A stretch of DNA of 44,906 bases from Bacteroidia bacterium (GTDB taxonomy: Bacteria; Bacteroidota; Bacteroidia; Chitinophagales; Saprospiraceae). The notes under the pieces were generated by a model. It saw nothing but the letters and a program-made list of their open reading frames with translations, ran no database searches and was not told the origin of the DNA. The position numbers were made by a program, and so were the translations under genes. Of this stretch, positions 1 to 9,387 are shown one piece after another. Positions within the stretch are counted from its first letter, which is position 1; each line of letters starts with the position of its first letter. The DNA lies in NCBI GenBank assembly GCA_030429045.1, contig JAUIEA010000016.1:1-44906 (forward strand), read 5' to 3'.

Positions 1-1533
1 TTGTCCGAGCATTTCACGGTATTTGCCGCCAGAGAGGGTAAACTGAAGCGGGCCGAGTTTTGCAGAGGGGAACTCACCCAGGATGCCAAGATCATCAAAA
101 CCGACGAACCCAATGGAACCTATGTCGCGTTTCGACCCGATCCGGAGATCTTCAGACAGTGCCGGTTCCGCCCGGAGTATATGGAGACCCAATTGTGGAA
201 TTACGCCTACCTCAATACCGGGCTGAAGATCAATTTCAACGGCAAGGTCTTCCATTCCCGGCATGGGCTGCTGGACCTCCTGACCAAAAAAACCTCTCAA
301 GAGGAACTGCGATACCCCATCATCCACCTCAATGGGCCTGACCTGGAGATCGCCCTCAGCCATGGCGACCTCTACGGCGAACATTATTATTCCTTTGTCA
401 ACGGGCAGTTTACGACACAGGGGGGAACCCACCTGTCCGCCTTCCGGGAGGCGATCGTCAAGGTCGTCCGTGATTTTTACAAAAAGGATTTTGACGCCAA
501 GGACATCCGGGCCTCCATTGTCACTGCTATCAGCATCCGGATCGAAGAGCCGGTCTTTGAGTCGCAGACCAAGACCAAACTGGGGTCCCAGAACATGAGC
601 CCGAATGGCGCTTCCATCCGGTCCTACGTCGCGGACTTCCTGTCGAGGGAATTGGACAACTACCTGCACCAAAACCCGGAAACTGCGCAGGCCATTCTCA
701 AGCGGATCACCCAATCGGAACGCGAACGAAAGGAAATTGCGGGTATCAAGAAACTCGCCAATCAACGGGCCAAAAAGGCCAACCTGCACAACAAGAAGCT
801 GCGGGATTGCCGGTACCACTTCAATGAAGAGAAGGTCAATGATGAATTGCGCCTGGCGACCACACTTTTCATCACCGAGGGGGATTCCGCTTCAGGATCG
901 ATCACCAAGGCCCGGCAGGTAGAAACACAGGCTGTTTTCAGCTTGCGGGGAAAGCCCCTGAACTGCTTCGGACTGACCAAGAAGGTGGTCTATGAAAATG
1001 AGGAGTTCAATCTGCTCCAACACGCCCTGAACATCGAAGACAGTATCGATGATCTGCGCTACTGCCAGGTGGTCATCGCGACTGATGCAGATGTCGACGG
1101 AATGCATATCCGGCTGCTTCTGCTCACATTTTTCCTGCAGTTCTTTCCCGATCTGGTCAGAAACGGGCACTTGTACATCCTGGACACGCCCCTGTTTCGG
1201 GTGAGGGACAAGCAACAGACCATCTATTGCTATTCGGAAACGGAAAAGCAGGACGCTATCCAGAAGCTGCGTGGCAAGGCGGAGATCACCCGATTCAAAG
1301 GGCTGGGGGAGATCTCACCTGCTGAATTCAAGGACTTTATCGGTGAGAATATCCGGCTTGATCCGGTGGTCATTCGGGATGACACCCGCATCGATCAGTT
1401 GCTCGGGTATTATATGGGAAAGAACACACCCCAGCGACAGGTATTCATCATTGATAATCTGAAGATCGAGAAAGACCTGGCTGCTGAGCAGGCCCCTGCT
1501 GCCGAATTGGAATCCGAATTGGCCGGCGCCTGA
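1..1533 (+). CDS. parE: DNA topoisomerase IV subunit B (5'-truncated by window edge)
   Basis: This is the ATPase/TOPRIM subunit of a type IIA topoisomerase, which with ParC decatenates replicated chromosomes. The frame is open at base 1. The first codon, TTG, is probably an internal Leu of the family's NALSEHF-like stretch, so about 110-130 N-terminal residues with most of the GHKL ATP-binding fold lie outside the window. Visible parts are the transducer domain, the TOPRIM motif EGDSAS at residues 293-298 of the visible frame, the metal-binding DADVDG at 362-367, and the C-terminal [10 protein letters not shown] segment. The short C-terminal end after it and the YMGKNTP form suggest ParE rather than GyrB; GyrB is the alternative. 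A parC partner is not downstream; lon follows instead after about 140 bp containing two hairpins. Confidence 0.88.
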   Translation: MSEHFTVFAAREGKLKRAEFCRGELTQDAKIIKTDEPNGTYVAFRPDPEIFRQCRFRPEYMETQLWNYAYLNTGLKINFNGKVFHSRHGLLDLLTKKTSQEELRYPIIHLNGPDLEIALSHGDLYGEHYYSFVNGQFTTQGGTHLSAFREAIVKVVRDFYKKDFDAKDIRASIVTAISIRIEEPVFESQTKTKLGSQNMSPNGASIRSYVADFLSRELDNYLHQNPETAQAILKRITQSERERKEIAGIKKLANQRAKKANLHNKKLRDCRYHFNEEKVNDELRLATTLFITEGDSASGSITKARQVETQAVFSLRGKPLNCFGLTKKVVYENEEFNLLQHALNIEDSIDDLRYCQVVIATDADVDGMHIRLLLLTFFLQFFPDLVRNGHLYILDTPLFRVRDKQQTIYCYSETEKQDAIQKLRGKAEITRFKGLGEISPAEFKDFIGENIRLDPVVIRDDTRIDQLLGYYMGKNTPQRQVFIIDNLKIEKDLAAEQAPAAELESELAGA

Positions 1534-1580
1534 CAAACTGACGTATAATTTTATCAAAAACCGCTCGTTTGGCATAGATT

Positions 1581-1638
1581 ACCCCGTGGCACGGGGTTTG
1601 ACCTCTGCTGACCAAAGCAGAAAAGCAGATTTTCTGCT
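1581..1638 (+). terminator. two consecutive hairpins after parE, possible terminator
   Basis: The first hairpin is ACCCCG/CGGGGT (1581-1586 with 1592-1597), followed by a few T. The second is a perfect 9-bp stem, AGCAGAAAA/TTTTCTGCT (1616-1624 with 1630-1638), around a GCAGA loop. The second arm carries its own T stretch. Together they plausibly end parE transcription before lon. A regulatory role in the lon leader cannot be excluded. Confidence 0.5.
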
Positions 1639-1674
1639 CTACCTTATTTTATTACTGACGACCTTCCAAGCTGT

Positions 1675-4080
1675 ATGATATACGATCCCATAATCAACCT
1701 GAACAGTGGCACGGATGAAGATTCCGAGTTCATGCCCCTCTTCTCCATTGATGAAGAAGACGAAAGCAATATACAGGAAGACTTCCCTGAACAGTTGCCG
1801 GTTCTGGCCCTGAAAAATACTGTGCTTTTTCCCGGTATCGTCATCCCGATCACGGTTGGCCGGAACAAGTCCATCAAGGCGATCCAAAAAGCATTTCAGG
1901 ACAAGAAGATCATTGCTGTGCTGTCTCAAAAGGACAGTCGGATCGAATCCCCGAAAGCGAGTGACCTCTACACCATTGGCACGATCGCCCGCATCGTCAA
2001 GCTCCTGAAAATGCCGGATGGCACAACCACTGCCATTTTACAGGGACGTCGCAGGTTCCGCTTGGTGGAGATGCTGCAGGAGCAGCCTTACATGACGGCA
2101 AAGATCTCCATGATCGAGCATGAGGAATCGGACAATGATGTGGAATTCCAGGCCCTGATCTCTACGATTACCGATACGGCTCGCCGGATCATTGAGCTGT
2201 CTCCCAATATTCCCGCAGAGGCAAACCTGGTCCTGCGGAATATCACCAACAACCTGTTCCTCCTCAATTTCATCGCGTCCAACCTGAGCTTGAAGGTGGC
2301 GGTCAAACAGGAGATCCTGGAGATCAACCCGATCAACCAGAAAGCCAGGATGATCCTGATCCAGCTGGAAAATGAGCTTCAGGTTCTGGAGTTGAAGGAC
2401 CAGATCGAGAACAAGGTTCGCGGAGACATTGAAAAACAGCAACGGGATTACTACCTCAACCAGCAGCTCAAGACCATCCAGGAAGAACTGGGGCACAACC
2501 CCCAGGAAGAAGAGATCGACCGACTGATGGAGCGGTCCACCCTGAAGAAATGGTCGGAAAAAGTAGCAAAGCACTTTGACAAGGAATTGAATCGCCTCCG
2601 CCGAATGAATCCGCAGGTGGCCGAATACAGTGTCCAGCTGAATTACCTGGACCTTCCCTGGGATCAGGCAACCACCGATAATTTTGACCTGAAGAAGGTC
2701 AAGAAGATCCTGGATGCAGATCATCATGGCCTTGAAAAGGTCAAGGAACGGATCCTGGAGCACCTTTCTGTGTTAAAATTGAAAGGGGACATGAAAGCCC
2801 CCATCCTTTGTCTGGTTGGCCCTCCCGGTGTTGGAAAGACCTCCCTGGGCCGGTCCATCGCCAGGGCATTGGGTCGTGAATATGTGCGCATCTCCCTGGG
2901 GGGCTTACATGACGAGTCTGAAATCCGCGGACACCGAAAGACCTATATCGGGGCGATGCCCGGCCGGATCATCCAATCGGTGAAAAAAGCCAAATCGGCA
3001 AATCCCTGTTTCGTCCTGGATGAGATCGACAAGGTGGGCAAGGATTTTCGCGGTGACCCTTCTTCTGCTCTTCTGGAGGTCCTGGACCCTGAACAGAACA
3101 GTACCTTCCATGACAACTACCTGGAGATGGAATATGACCTGAGCAAGGTTCTGTTCATCGCCACTGCCAATACCCTGAGTACCATCCAGCCGGCCCTCCT
3201 TGACCGGATGGAGATCATTCAGATCAGTGGCTATTCCACCGAAGAAAAAACAGCGATCGCAGAAAAGCACCTCCTCCCCAAGCAATTGGCTGAACACGGT
3301 CTGAAAAAGGGGCAACTCAAATTGAATACAGCAACCCTGGAAAAGATCATCCAGGAGTATACCCGTGAAAGTGGGGTGCGCTCCCTGGATCGCCAGATCG
3401 CCCAGATCTGTCGTTCCGTTGCCCACAAGGTGGCCACCGGTGCCAAGTACAAGCCGACCCAAACACCTGAGGATGTTGAAAAGATCCTCGGCCCCCGGAA
3501 GTACAATATCGAGCGATTCCTCGGAGACAATCCACCGGGTGTATCTATCGGACTGGCCTGGACCAGTGTCGGCGGGGAGATCCTGTTCATCGAGACCAGC
3601 CTGTCTGCCGGGAAGGGCGCATTGAAACTGACAGGAAATCTCGGAGATGTCATGAAAGAATCTGCAGTGACCGCGTTGAGCTACCTCAAGGCACACAGTC
3701 AGGAATACGGCATTGACCCCGAAGTCTTCAACAAGACCGATATTCATTTGCATGTCCCTGAAGGCGCCATACCCAAGGATGGCCCCTCTGCCGGGATCAC
3801 CATGTTGTCTGCCCTGGCCTCCGCGTTCCTCGACAAGCCACTGAAACAGCTTGTCGCGATGACTGGCGAGATCACCCTCAGAGGAAAGGTTCTACCCGTC
3901 GGCGGTATCAAGGAGAAGATCCTGGCTGCGCGTCGATTGGGCATTAAGATGGTGGTCCTCTGTGCAGAAAACAAGCAGGATGTGGAAGAAGTACCAGCTC
4001 GCTACAGAAAGGGACTTCGATTCCGCTATGTGACCGAAATGGGCGATGTCCTCCGGTTCATGCTCCAACTTCGCCGATAG
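1675..4080 (+). CDS. lon: ATP-dependent endopeptidase Lon (La)
   Basis: This is a cytoplasmic AAA+ serine protease that degrades misfolded and regulatory proteins, 801 residues, the usual length. The N-terminal substrate-binding LON domain spans about residues 40-240, followed by a helical region. The AAA+ module has Walker A GPPGVGKT at 382-389 and Walker B VLDEID near 447-452. The C-terminal protease domain has the catalytic Ser705 in PKDGPSAG and Lys746 in GGIKEK, so the Ser-Lys dyad is intact. An acidic extension of about 35 residues precedes the LON domain, typical of Bacteroidota Lon. The first ATG of the frame (1675) is used; no Shine-Dalgarno is visible. It appears to be a single-gene unit. 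Confidence 0.96.
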   Translation: MIYDPIINLNSGTDEDSEFMPLFSIDEEDESNIQEDFPEQLPVLALKNTVLFPGIVIPITVGRNKSIKAIQKAFQDKKIIAVLSQKDSRIESPKASDLYTIGTIARIVKLLKMPDGTTTAILQGRRRFRLVEMLQEQPYMTAKISMIEHEESDNDVEFQALISTITDTARRIIELSPNIPAEANLVLRNITNNLFLLNFIASNLSLKVAVKQEILEINPINQKARMILIQLENELQVLELKDQIENKVRGDIEKQQRDYYLNQQLKTIQEELGHNPQEEEIDRLMERSTLKKWSEKVAKHFDKELNRLRRMNPQVAEYSVQLNYLDLPWDQATTDNFDLKKVKKILDADHHGLEKVKERILEHLSVLKLKGDMKAPILCLVGPPGVGKTSLGRSIARALGREYVRISLGGLHDESEIRGHRKTYIGAMPGRIIQSVKKAKSANPCFVLDEIDKVGKDFRGDPSSALLEVLDPEQNSTFHDNYLEMEYDLSKVLFIATANTLSTIQPALLDRMEIIQISGYSTEEKTAIAEKHLLPKQLAEHGLKKGQLKLNTATLEKIIQEYTRESGVRSLDRQIAQICRSVAHKVATGAKYKPTQTPEDVEKILGPRKYNIERFLGDNPPGVSIGLAWTSVGGEILFIETSLSAGKGALKLTGNLGDVMKESAVTALSYLKAHSQEYGIDPEVFNKTDIHLHVPEGAIPKDGPSAGITMLSALASAFLDKPLKQLVAMTGEITLRGKVLPVGGIKEKILAARRLGIKMVVLCAENKQDVEEVPARYRKGLRFRYVTEMGDVLRFMLQLRR

Positions 4081-4246
4081 GTCTTCCATCGAAGGCGTTT
4101 TTCCACCCGAAGTTTTGGACTGCTATTGTGCGACACCGCCGGAAGAAACGGAAGGCGCCTGGTGTTCAATCTCTAATTTGGGTTAAAATCTTCTTAATCC
4201 GATATGGATTCGCATGGGAATACGCCTGCCGGGTGTTCTCAATACG

Positions 4247-4254
4247 TATCTTTC
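4247..4254 (+). promoter_or_regulatory. possible -7 element abutting the start codon
   Basis: TATCTTTC ends four bases before the ATG at 4259. It differs from the Bacteroidota -7 consensus TAnnTTTG only in its last base. The spacing matches the other start-proximal elements in this window. No clear -33 TTG is seen. Confidence 0.3.
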
Positions 4255-4258
4255 CGCT

Positions 4259-4921
4259 ATGAAGATGACCTACAGCCCTTTCCGTCTTTCGTTCGTCCTG
4301 CTGCTCAGTCTATTCTGCTCAGCTACTGTTGTGCACGCTCAAAAAAGCGACCCGGACAATTCACTGGTCCAGTTCTCCGGGCTGGTCCTGGATGGCACCA
4401 ATACCGAGTTGCTTCCCGTGCCCTTTGCCACGATTGCCGTAAAGGACAAGGGACGAGGCACCTATGCCGATTTTAATGGATTCTTCTCTATTGTGGTCGA
4501 AAAGGGCGATGTCATATCCTTCACTTCCATCGGTTACCGAACGGTGGAATTCCAAATTCCGGACACCCTGAAAGACAACCGGCTGCCCATCGTCCAACTG
4601 ATGAGTCGCGATACCTTCAACCTCCCGGAAACAGTAGTTTTTCCCTGGCCGAGCAAGGAGCATTTCAAGATCGAATTCCTGGCCATGGATGTCACTTCGG
4701 ATATGCAGCGCCGCGCCCTGGAAAACCTGGCGCAGGAAAACCTGGAGCGCGGACGCCAGGACCTGGCCTATGATGGCCGGGAGAGTGCCAGCTATTACCT
4801 TCGCCAGCAATCCAATGCGTTTTACCATATCGGGCAGCAACCCCCGATGAATATCTTCAACCCCCTGTCGTGGGCAAAATTCTTCGAAGCCTGGAAGCGG
4901 GGAGACTTCAAGAAGAAGTGA
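4259..4921 (+). CDS. exported CarboxypepD_reg-like domain protein, function unknown
   Basis: This is a 220-residue exported protein. The frame could begin at 4214, but the ATG at 4259 gives a clean signal peptide (MKMTYSPFR, then a hydrophobic LSFVLLLSLF core, cut after VHA-Q). After it comes one carboxypeptidase-regulatory-like beta-sandwich: FSGLVLDG, LPVPFATIAV, GTYADFNGFFSIVV and FTSIGYRTVEFQI at about residues 38-105. This is the fold that precedes many TonB-dependent receptors. The rest is helical and ends basic (KRGDFKKK). No barrel or plug follows, so it is not a truncated SusC. Free-standing proteins of this type are common in Bacteroidota and their function is not known. It is convergent with the zinc-ribbon gene. 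Confidence 0.75.
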   Translation: MKMTYSPFRLSFVLLLSLFCSATVVHAQKSDPDNSLVQFSGLVLDGTNTELLPVPFATIAVKDKGRGTYADFNGFFSIVVEKGDVISFTSIGYRTVEFQIPDTLKDNRLPIVQLMSRDTFNLPETVVFPWPSKEHFKIEFLAMDVTSDMQRRALENLAQENLERGRQDLAYDGRESASYYLRQQSNAFYHIGQQPPMNIFNPLSWAKFFEAWKRGDFKKK

Positions 4922-4961
4922 TCGCGGGCCCAGATCCCCTTGCACAGACAAGACCGGAGCT

Positions 4962-5246
4962 TCAGGTCATATAGTGGCTTGAAAAGGTTACCTGCTCGCC
5001 CTTGCAAGCCGGACACTTGATCGATTCCTCCCTGCTCAGCACCCCGCCGCAGGAACATGGGGGCGTCGGTTTCTCCAAACCATTTTCAACGGCAACCAGC
5101 TGGTGACAGGAGGTGCACTGAAATCCCAGCTGATGACCATTGCCATGCGTAAAGGACAGCATGGTCTCCCGGTGCCCGCAAACGGAGCAGGACAACTCAC
5201 CTACGCCATTGGTATTTTCGAATGTCACTTGTTCAGAGTTCATCAT
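4962..5246 (-). CDS. small cysteine-rich zinc-ribbon protein, unknown function
   Basis: This is a 94-residue protein with eight cysteines in four pairs: CSVC, CTSC, CSC and CPAC. The pattern implies two zinc-ribbon knuckle pairs. There is no signal peptide or membrane segment, so it is probably cytoplasmic. Two ATG codons are adjacent (5244-5246 and 5241-5243); the first is given. It lies about 37 bp downstream of the large secreted protein on the same strand and may be co-transcribed with it, though nothing links them functionally. The coding frame is supported by the regular spacing of cysteines and by the lack of a better frame on either strand. Nucleic-acid binding is possible but not shown. 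Confidence 0.65.
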   Translation of the reverse strand: MMNSEQVTFENTNGVGELSCSVCGHRETMLSFTHGNGHQLGFQCTSCHQLVAVENGLEKPTPPCSCGGVLSREESIKCPACKGEQVTFSSHYMT

Positions 5247-5283
5247 TTTATCGGGTTGGGTGTGAATAGCTATTGATCTAGCT

Positions 5284-8200
5284 CTATTCGACGACCTGGA
5301 TCGTCCCCCGAACCATCTTGTCTGGACTGGTTACTTCGTAAAAATACAAGCCAGCCGTCCATGATACAGGTGACGCCCAATTCTCCTGGATATTGCTGTC
5401 CCGCAGGACCAACAGCCCCTGTGCGTCCCAGATCCGCAAATCAAGCGGTCCTTCCAGATCTGTCCTGAGGGACAATGTTGACCCTGTCAGAATCGGATTC
5501 GGATAAAAGACGGCATGCCGATGGAGCGATACCTGCGGGGATCCGGGATCTTCCACTGCTGTCATCTCCCCGGTATTCACCACTGTCCATTGCCCGAGAT
5601 CCTGGATATCCGCAAATGTGGCGGCCCCTTCCGGCCCGGCCACTGCATCGACGGCAGTGGTCCATTTGGTCCAGGTATCCCCTTCACCGTTCCAGGTGCG
5701 CAAATGCAATTCCAAGGTAGATGGATCTGACTGGTTGGATGCAAAGACCTCCCCTATTCGATCCAGTTTCAACGAGGTCATCGGGTCAAAGAAGATCTGA
5801 CCATAATTATTGACGACCCAATAATGCGGACTGACCGGATTGTCGAGGTCAGGCAGGACATCTGGTGCCAGATGGATCCGGCTGACGACGACCTCGCCAT
5901 CCGGATAGGTCGATTGCTCCGGGAAGGCCATGGTCACACCGGTATTTCCAAATTCAAACTGGCCACCCTGGTCAATAGTCTGCCGACTGCTGACGCCTCC
6001 GCCCCAGGGGCCATTTGCTGTTTCCCGATGAGCCCCGCCAGCAAATTGCAGATGGCGGACACCCACCCGGTCTGTGGCTTCTCCGGACGTCCTGTTGAAT
6101 TGATAATAGGCGATCAGGTCGGGCTGTTCATCCAGGCGCTTGGTCAGGTGCATGGTCTCTCGGATCTCTTCCTGGCTGAGAGCACGGTCCCAGATGGCTA
6201 CTTCGTCAATTGCGCCCTTCCAGGTCCTGGATGTCCAATCGCGATAGCGACCAATGGACACACCATCCAGCTTGACAGGAAACACATCGGTGAGATGAGT
6301 ATTCCCGATCCCGTTATGGTAGAGGGTAATGCTCCCGGACTGCATCACCAGGGCAACGTGATGCCACTCGTCCGGGGTGATGGTAAACCCGCTGTTCCAC
6401 CACCAGGCACCGCCTGGCCAATGATATCCGAGGGTATTGTTGTCCCGGACGTTCAACCCGAACGCACTGCCTTCATATGCCCCGATCACAATGCCGGCAT
6501 AACTGGCCTGTCCTCCATCCGCTTTGATCCAGGCAGAGATGGTCAATTCTTCATACGGTTCGCCGGGCTGGTTGGGCATGATGGCCGCATCTCCATCCGA
6601 CGCCGTTCTCAATGCATAACCGGGAACGGTGTCCGGCTGGCATTCGCTCTGGACAGCGACTGTGAGTTCCCTGGTGGCCGACACGCCATTACCATCCGTG
6701 ACTGTCAGTGATGCCGTGTACTCGCCATTGCCGGGGAAGACGACCCGGGGATTTCTCAATGCTGAAGTTGCAGGTATTCCGCCATCGAAGGTCCAGGACC
6801 ACTGTGCATTTTCATGTGCCAGCACCGAGTAGTCATCAAACTGGAAGGTGTCCCGTTCGCAAAATGCAATTCGTTTGTCAACGGTCGGTTGACACAACGT
6901 ATTGAATACATCGGGCAAGGGCGTCTCCCACATCCCTTTACCGTAAGCAGCAAGTCGGAGTTTCTTATCCCGGTAAAATGGGCGAAGGATGTTGCAATTG
7001 ATCTGCTTGGGCAGTCCCTCACTGAACATTTCCCAATCTGCATTCTGATCAGCACGATAGTATACAGACCGGTTCGTCCCCAGGAACAAGCCGCCATCCG
7101 TTCCAAGCACATGCACCAGTGTAGTGGGTGCCTCCCCATTCATCAGGTCGGAGGAAATATTCGTCCAGGACGATCCGCCATCCGACGTTTCGAACACCTT
7201 TTCACCGTTGGCTCCATCCGTATATCCCAACCAGAACAGGTCTGGATCGGTGCCACTCATGGTCAACAGAAATCGTCGCTTATAGCCGGGCGGCATCTGG
7301 ATTGCAGACCAGGTCTCGCCACCATCAACAGTACGCCACACCCATCCTTCGCTCCAGGTGTTCTCGTTTCGCTGGGCCACCACCATCACATCCGGTTGTG
7401 CCCTGCACATGGCGATCTGCGTCACCTTGCCGCCCTCTGCCTGATCAAAGGAATGGACCAGCTCGAAATAGGAGCCACCGTCTGCGGTCTTCCACAACTG
7501 GTGATCCTTGCCCAGGTAGTAATGATTGTAACAGTCCGGAGCCCATACCTGCTCGCTGGATTCCGCGGCAAAATATAGCTCGTTCGGTGACTTGGAAACC
7601 GGGAAGCTCACCGATGACTGATCGATCGTTTCCGGAAGCACCTTCCCCCCAATGTCTGAAAAGTAGGCCTTCCTGCCCCCGCCCGGACTGACGTATCCGG
7701 TCGGTGCCTCTCCCCCACCCAGTCGAATATGGATGGAGTCCGGATAGGTCTCGTACCAACCTGAATTGCCATTGTGATAGCGTCCACCGACCAGCAGGTC
7801 CTCATTCCATCCCTGTCCAAAACCCCAATAGTCAGAACCGGCTATGCCGGAGGTCCGGCTTTCATGTGTGCTGAAGTTGTTCTGTGAATAATTGATCCCA
7901 CCGTCGGTACACACCCAGGTGTCTGTACCCAGGCATTTGATCTCCTGTACATCCGGATGCATCCAGGACAGTGATCCACCGTATCCCCCAATCCGGGAAT
8001 AGGTCGTCCCACCGTTGGTGGAGCGCCACAGACTCAGGTGGCCTACCAGCAATTCGTCTGGATCGGTATGACTGACCCCGATACTGAGATTGTAATATCC
8101 CTGGTGAAATCCAGTGCCATCAAAGGGGCTGATAACCGCCAGGTTCGGGTGATCCTGAGAGTAGGGCCCACCCGCCGGTGGATTGGGGAGGGTCCAGGAT

Positions 8201-9330
8201 GTTCCGCCGTTATCACTGCGATAGACCCCGATAAAACCGTTGTCTCCTGCCTTGGCCTGGCCGATCAATACGGCATAGATCCGGTTGGGATCCGTCGGTG
8301 TCACCGTCATCCGGGCTCCGCCGTTCGATCGTTCCGGGTCCATACCGTCAAACCATCCGTTGCCGGTCTGGATCGTAAACGTGGCACCAGCATCGGCTGA
8401 ACGCCAGAAGGTACATCGCTGGTCAGCAGGGTCATCCTTCAACAGGTACAGCGTATTGGGGGCATCCGGCTTCCACTCCAGGTCATGACATTTCTCATCA
8501 TACAATTTGACCCAGTTGTTGCCGCCATCGATCGAACGCCATAGCCCCTTTCCGGCAGCAACCAGCACGATGGCCGGATCGGTCGGATGAATGGCGATAT
8601 CATTGACACCCATCTGGCTGACGGTCAACAAGGGGATCCAGTTGGCACCGCCATCCAGAGTCTTGAACAGGCCGTTGTTGTCTCCGGCATAAACGATATT
8701 CGGATTGAGTGGATCGATCTCCACGGCGAGAACGGCCTGAATGGACAGGTTCCTGCTGACGGGCTGCCAATGTTGACCACGATCAGTGCTCTTGTATAGT
8801 TCTGACCCCTCTGTGCCACAATAGAGGATATCAGGATTCGATTTGGATTGATCGAAAGCGTAAATATTGGTCTGCCAACTGACGGGCACCTGGTCTCCGT
8901 CGATGGCATCATTGATGACTTCAAACGGGCCGATACTGGTCCAGTTGGCAACCGAGCGGCCGGTCCCGGTAGCATTTGCCGCCCACTTCAGGTCATAGTT
9001 GATCCGATCTTGTCGCAATGCCTCGTCATCTGGGAAGCGCACAAACCCTTCTGCATTCACAAATGGCGTGACATGGCGCCTCCACTTTTTATAGAACTGG
9101 GTATAGGTCGTCCTGACAAATGGGTGTGAGGCATACCAGGCCCGTATGGCATCGTCGATCTGGAAGACATTGGGATCTTCCTGGTATAATAAAGAAAGCC
9201 ACTCATTCTGGTCTTCTGCAGCTGGCGGATCAGGAAATGTAAATTGCTGTGCAGTTGCGGAGAACAGACTGGACAGGACGAGAACGGAGAGGCAAATTGC
9301 CCTTGAGGTGAACTTGAAGGTTGAGGACAT
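5284..9330 (-). CDS. secreted Asp-box (BNR/sortilin-like) beta-propeller protein with PKD, LamG and T9SS sorting domains
   Basis: This 1348-residue protein is predicted to be exported by Sec and then moved across the outer membrane by the type IX system. The start at 9330 is preferred over 9363 because MSSTFKFTSR followed by a hydrophobic core and ATAQ-Q makes a good signal peptide. About nine Asp boxes of the SxDxGxTW type (STDRGQHW, TLDGGANW, SIDGGNNW, SDNGGTSW, TVDGGETW, TSDGGSSW and others) span roughly residues 150-780 and indicate one or two sialidase/sortilin-type propellers. A PKD domain (about 823-893; WSWTFDGG, LTVTDGNG) and a LamG/concanavalin-like domain (about 910-1080; WHHVALV, IDEVAIWDRAL) follow. 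The last 75 residues are a T9SS type A sorting domain (FYPNPI, GLYFYEV). No catalytic sialidase residues were recognised, so adhesion or polymer binding is more likely than hydrolysis. Confidence 0.88.
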   Translation of the reverse strand: MSSTFKFTSRAICLSVLVLSSLFSATAQQFTFPDPPAAEDQNEWLSLLYQEDPNVFQIDDAIRAWYASHPFVRTTYTQFYKKWRRHVTPFVNAEGFVRFPDDEALRQDRINYDLKWAANATGTGRSVANWTSIGPFEVINDAIDGDQVPVSWQTNIYAFDQSKSNPDILYCGTEGSELYKSTDRGQHWQPVSRNLSIQAVLAVEIDPLNPNIVYAGDNNGLFKTLDGGANWIPLLTVSQMGVNDIAIHPTDPAIVLVAAGKGLWRSIDGGNNWVKLYDEKCHDLEWKPDAPNTLYLLKDDPADQRCTFWRSADAGATFTIQTGNGWFDGMDPERSNGGARMTVTPTDPNRIYAVLIGQAKAGDNGFIGVYRSDNGGTSWTLPNPPAGGPYSQDHPNLAVISPFDGTGFHQGYYNLSIGVSHTDPDELLVGHLSLWRSTNGGTTYSRIGGYGGSLSWMHPDVQEIKCLGTDTWVCTDGGINYSQNNFSTHESRTSGIAGSDYWGFGQGWNEDLLVGGRYHNGNSGWYETYPDSIHIRLGGGEAPTGYVSPGGGRKAYFSDIGGKVLPETIDQSSVSFPVSKSPNELYFAAESSEQVWAPDCYNHYYLGKDHQLWKTADGGSYFELVHSFDQAEGGKVTQIAMCRAQPDVMVVAQRNENTWSEGWVWRTVDGGETWSAIQMPPGYKRRFLLTMSGTDPDLFWLGYTDGANGEKVFETSDGGSSWTNISSDLMNGEAPTTLVHVLGTDGGLFLGTNRSVYYRADQNADWEMFSEGLPKQINCNILRPFYRDKKLRLAAYGKGMWETPLPDVFNTLCQPTVDKRIAFCERDTFQFDDYSVLAHENAQWSWTFDGGIPATSALRNPRVVFPGNGEYTASLTVTDGNGVSATRELTVAVQSECQPDTVPGYALRTASDGDAAIMPNQPGEPYEELTISAWIKADGGQASYAGIVIGAYEGSAFGLNVRDNNTLGYHWPGGAWWWNSGFTITPDEWHHVALVMQSGSITLYHNGIGNTHLTDVFPVKLDGVSIGRYRDWTSRTWKGAIDEVAIWDRALSQEEIRETMHLTKRLDEQPDLIAYYQFNRTSGEATDRVGVRHLQFAGGAHRETANGPWGGGVSSRQTIDQGGQFEFGNTGVTMAFPEQSTYPDGEVVVSRIHLAPDVLPDLDNPVSPHYWVVNNYGQIFFDPMTSLKLDRIGEVFASNQSDPSTLELHLRTWNGEGDTWTKWTTAVDAVAGPEGAATFADIQDLGQWTVVNTGEMTAVEDPGSPQVSLHRHAVFYPNPILTGSTLSLRTDLEGPLDLRIWDAQGLLVLRDSNIQENWASPVSWTAGLYFYEVTSPDKMVRGTIQVVE

Positions 9331-9387
9331 GAACATCACATTTGATGGATCCAAGATAACCAAGATCCAACAGGAGACCCCTTTCCA

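Noticed and set aside
1581-1638. Riboswitch or thermosensor in the lon leader
   Set aside because: Only two simple hairpins are present, next to the end of parE; termination explains them better.
4081-4110. Terminator directly after lon (CTTC/GAAG then TTTTT)
   Set aside because: The stem is only four base pairs, too weak to call.
5824-6711. 295-residue plus-strand frame inside the large secreted protein
   Set aside because: Antisense to the PKD/LamG part of a gene with clear domains in the sense frame.
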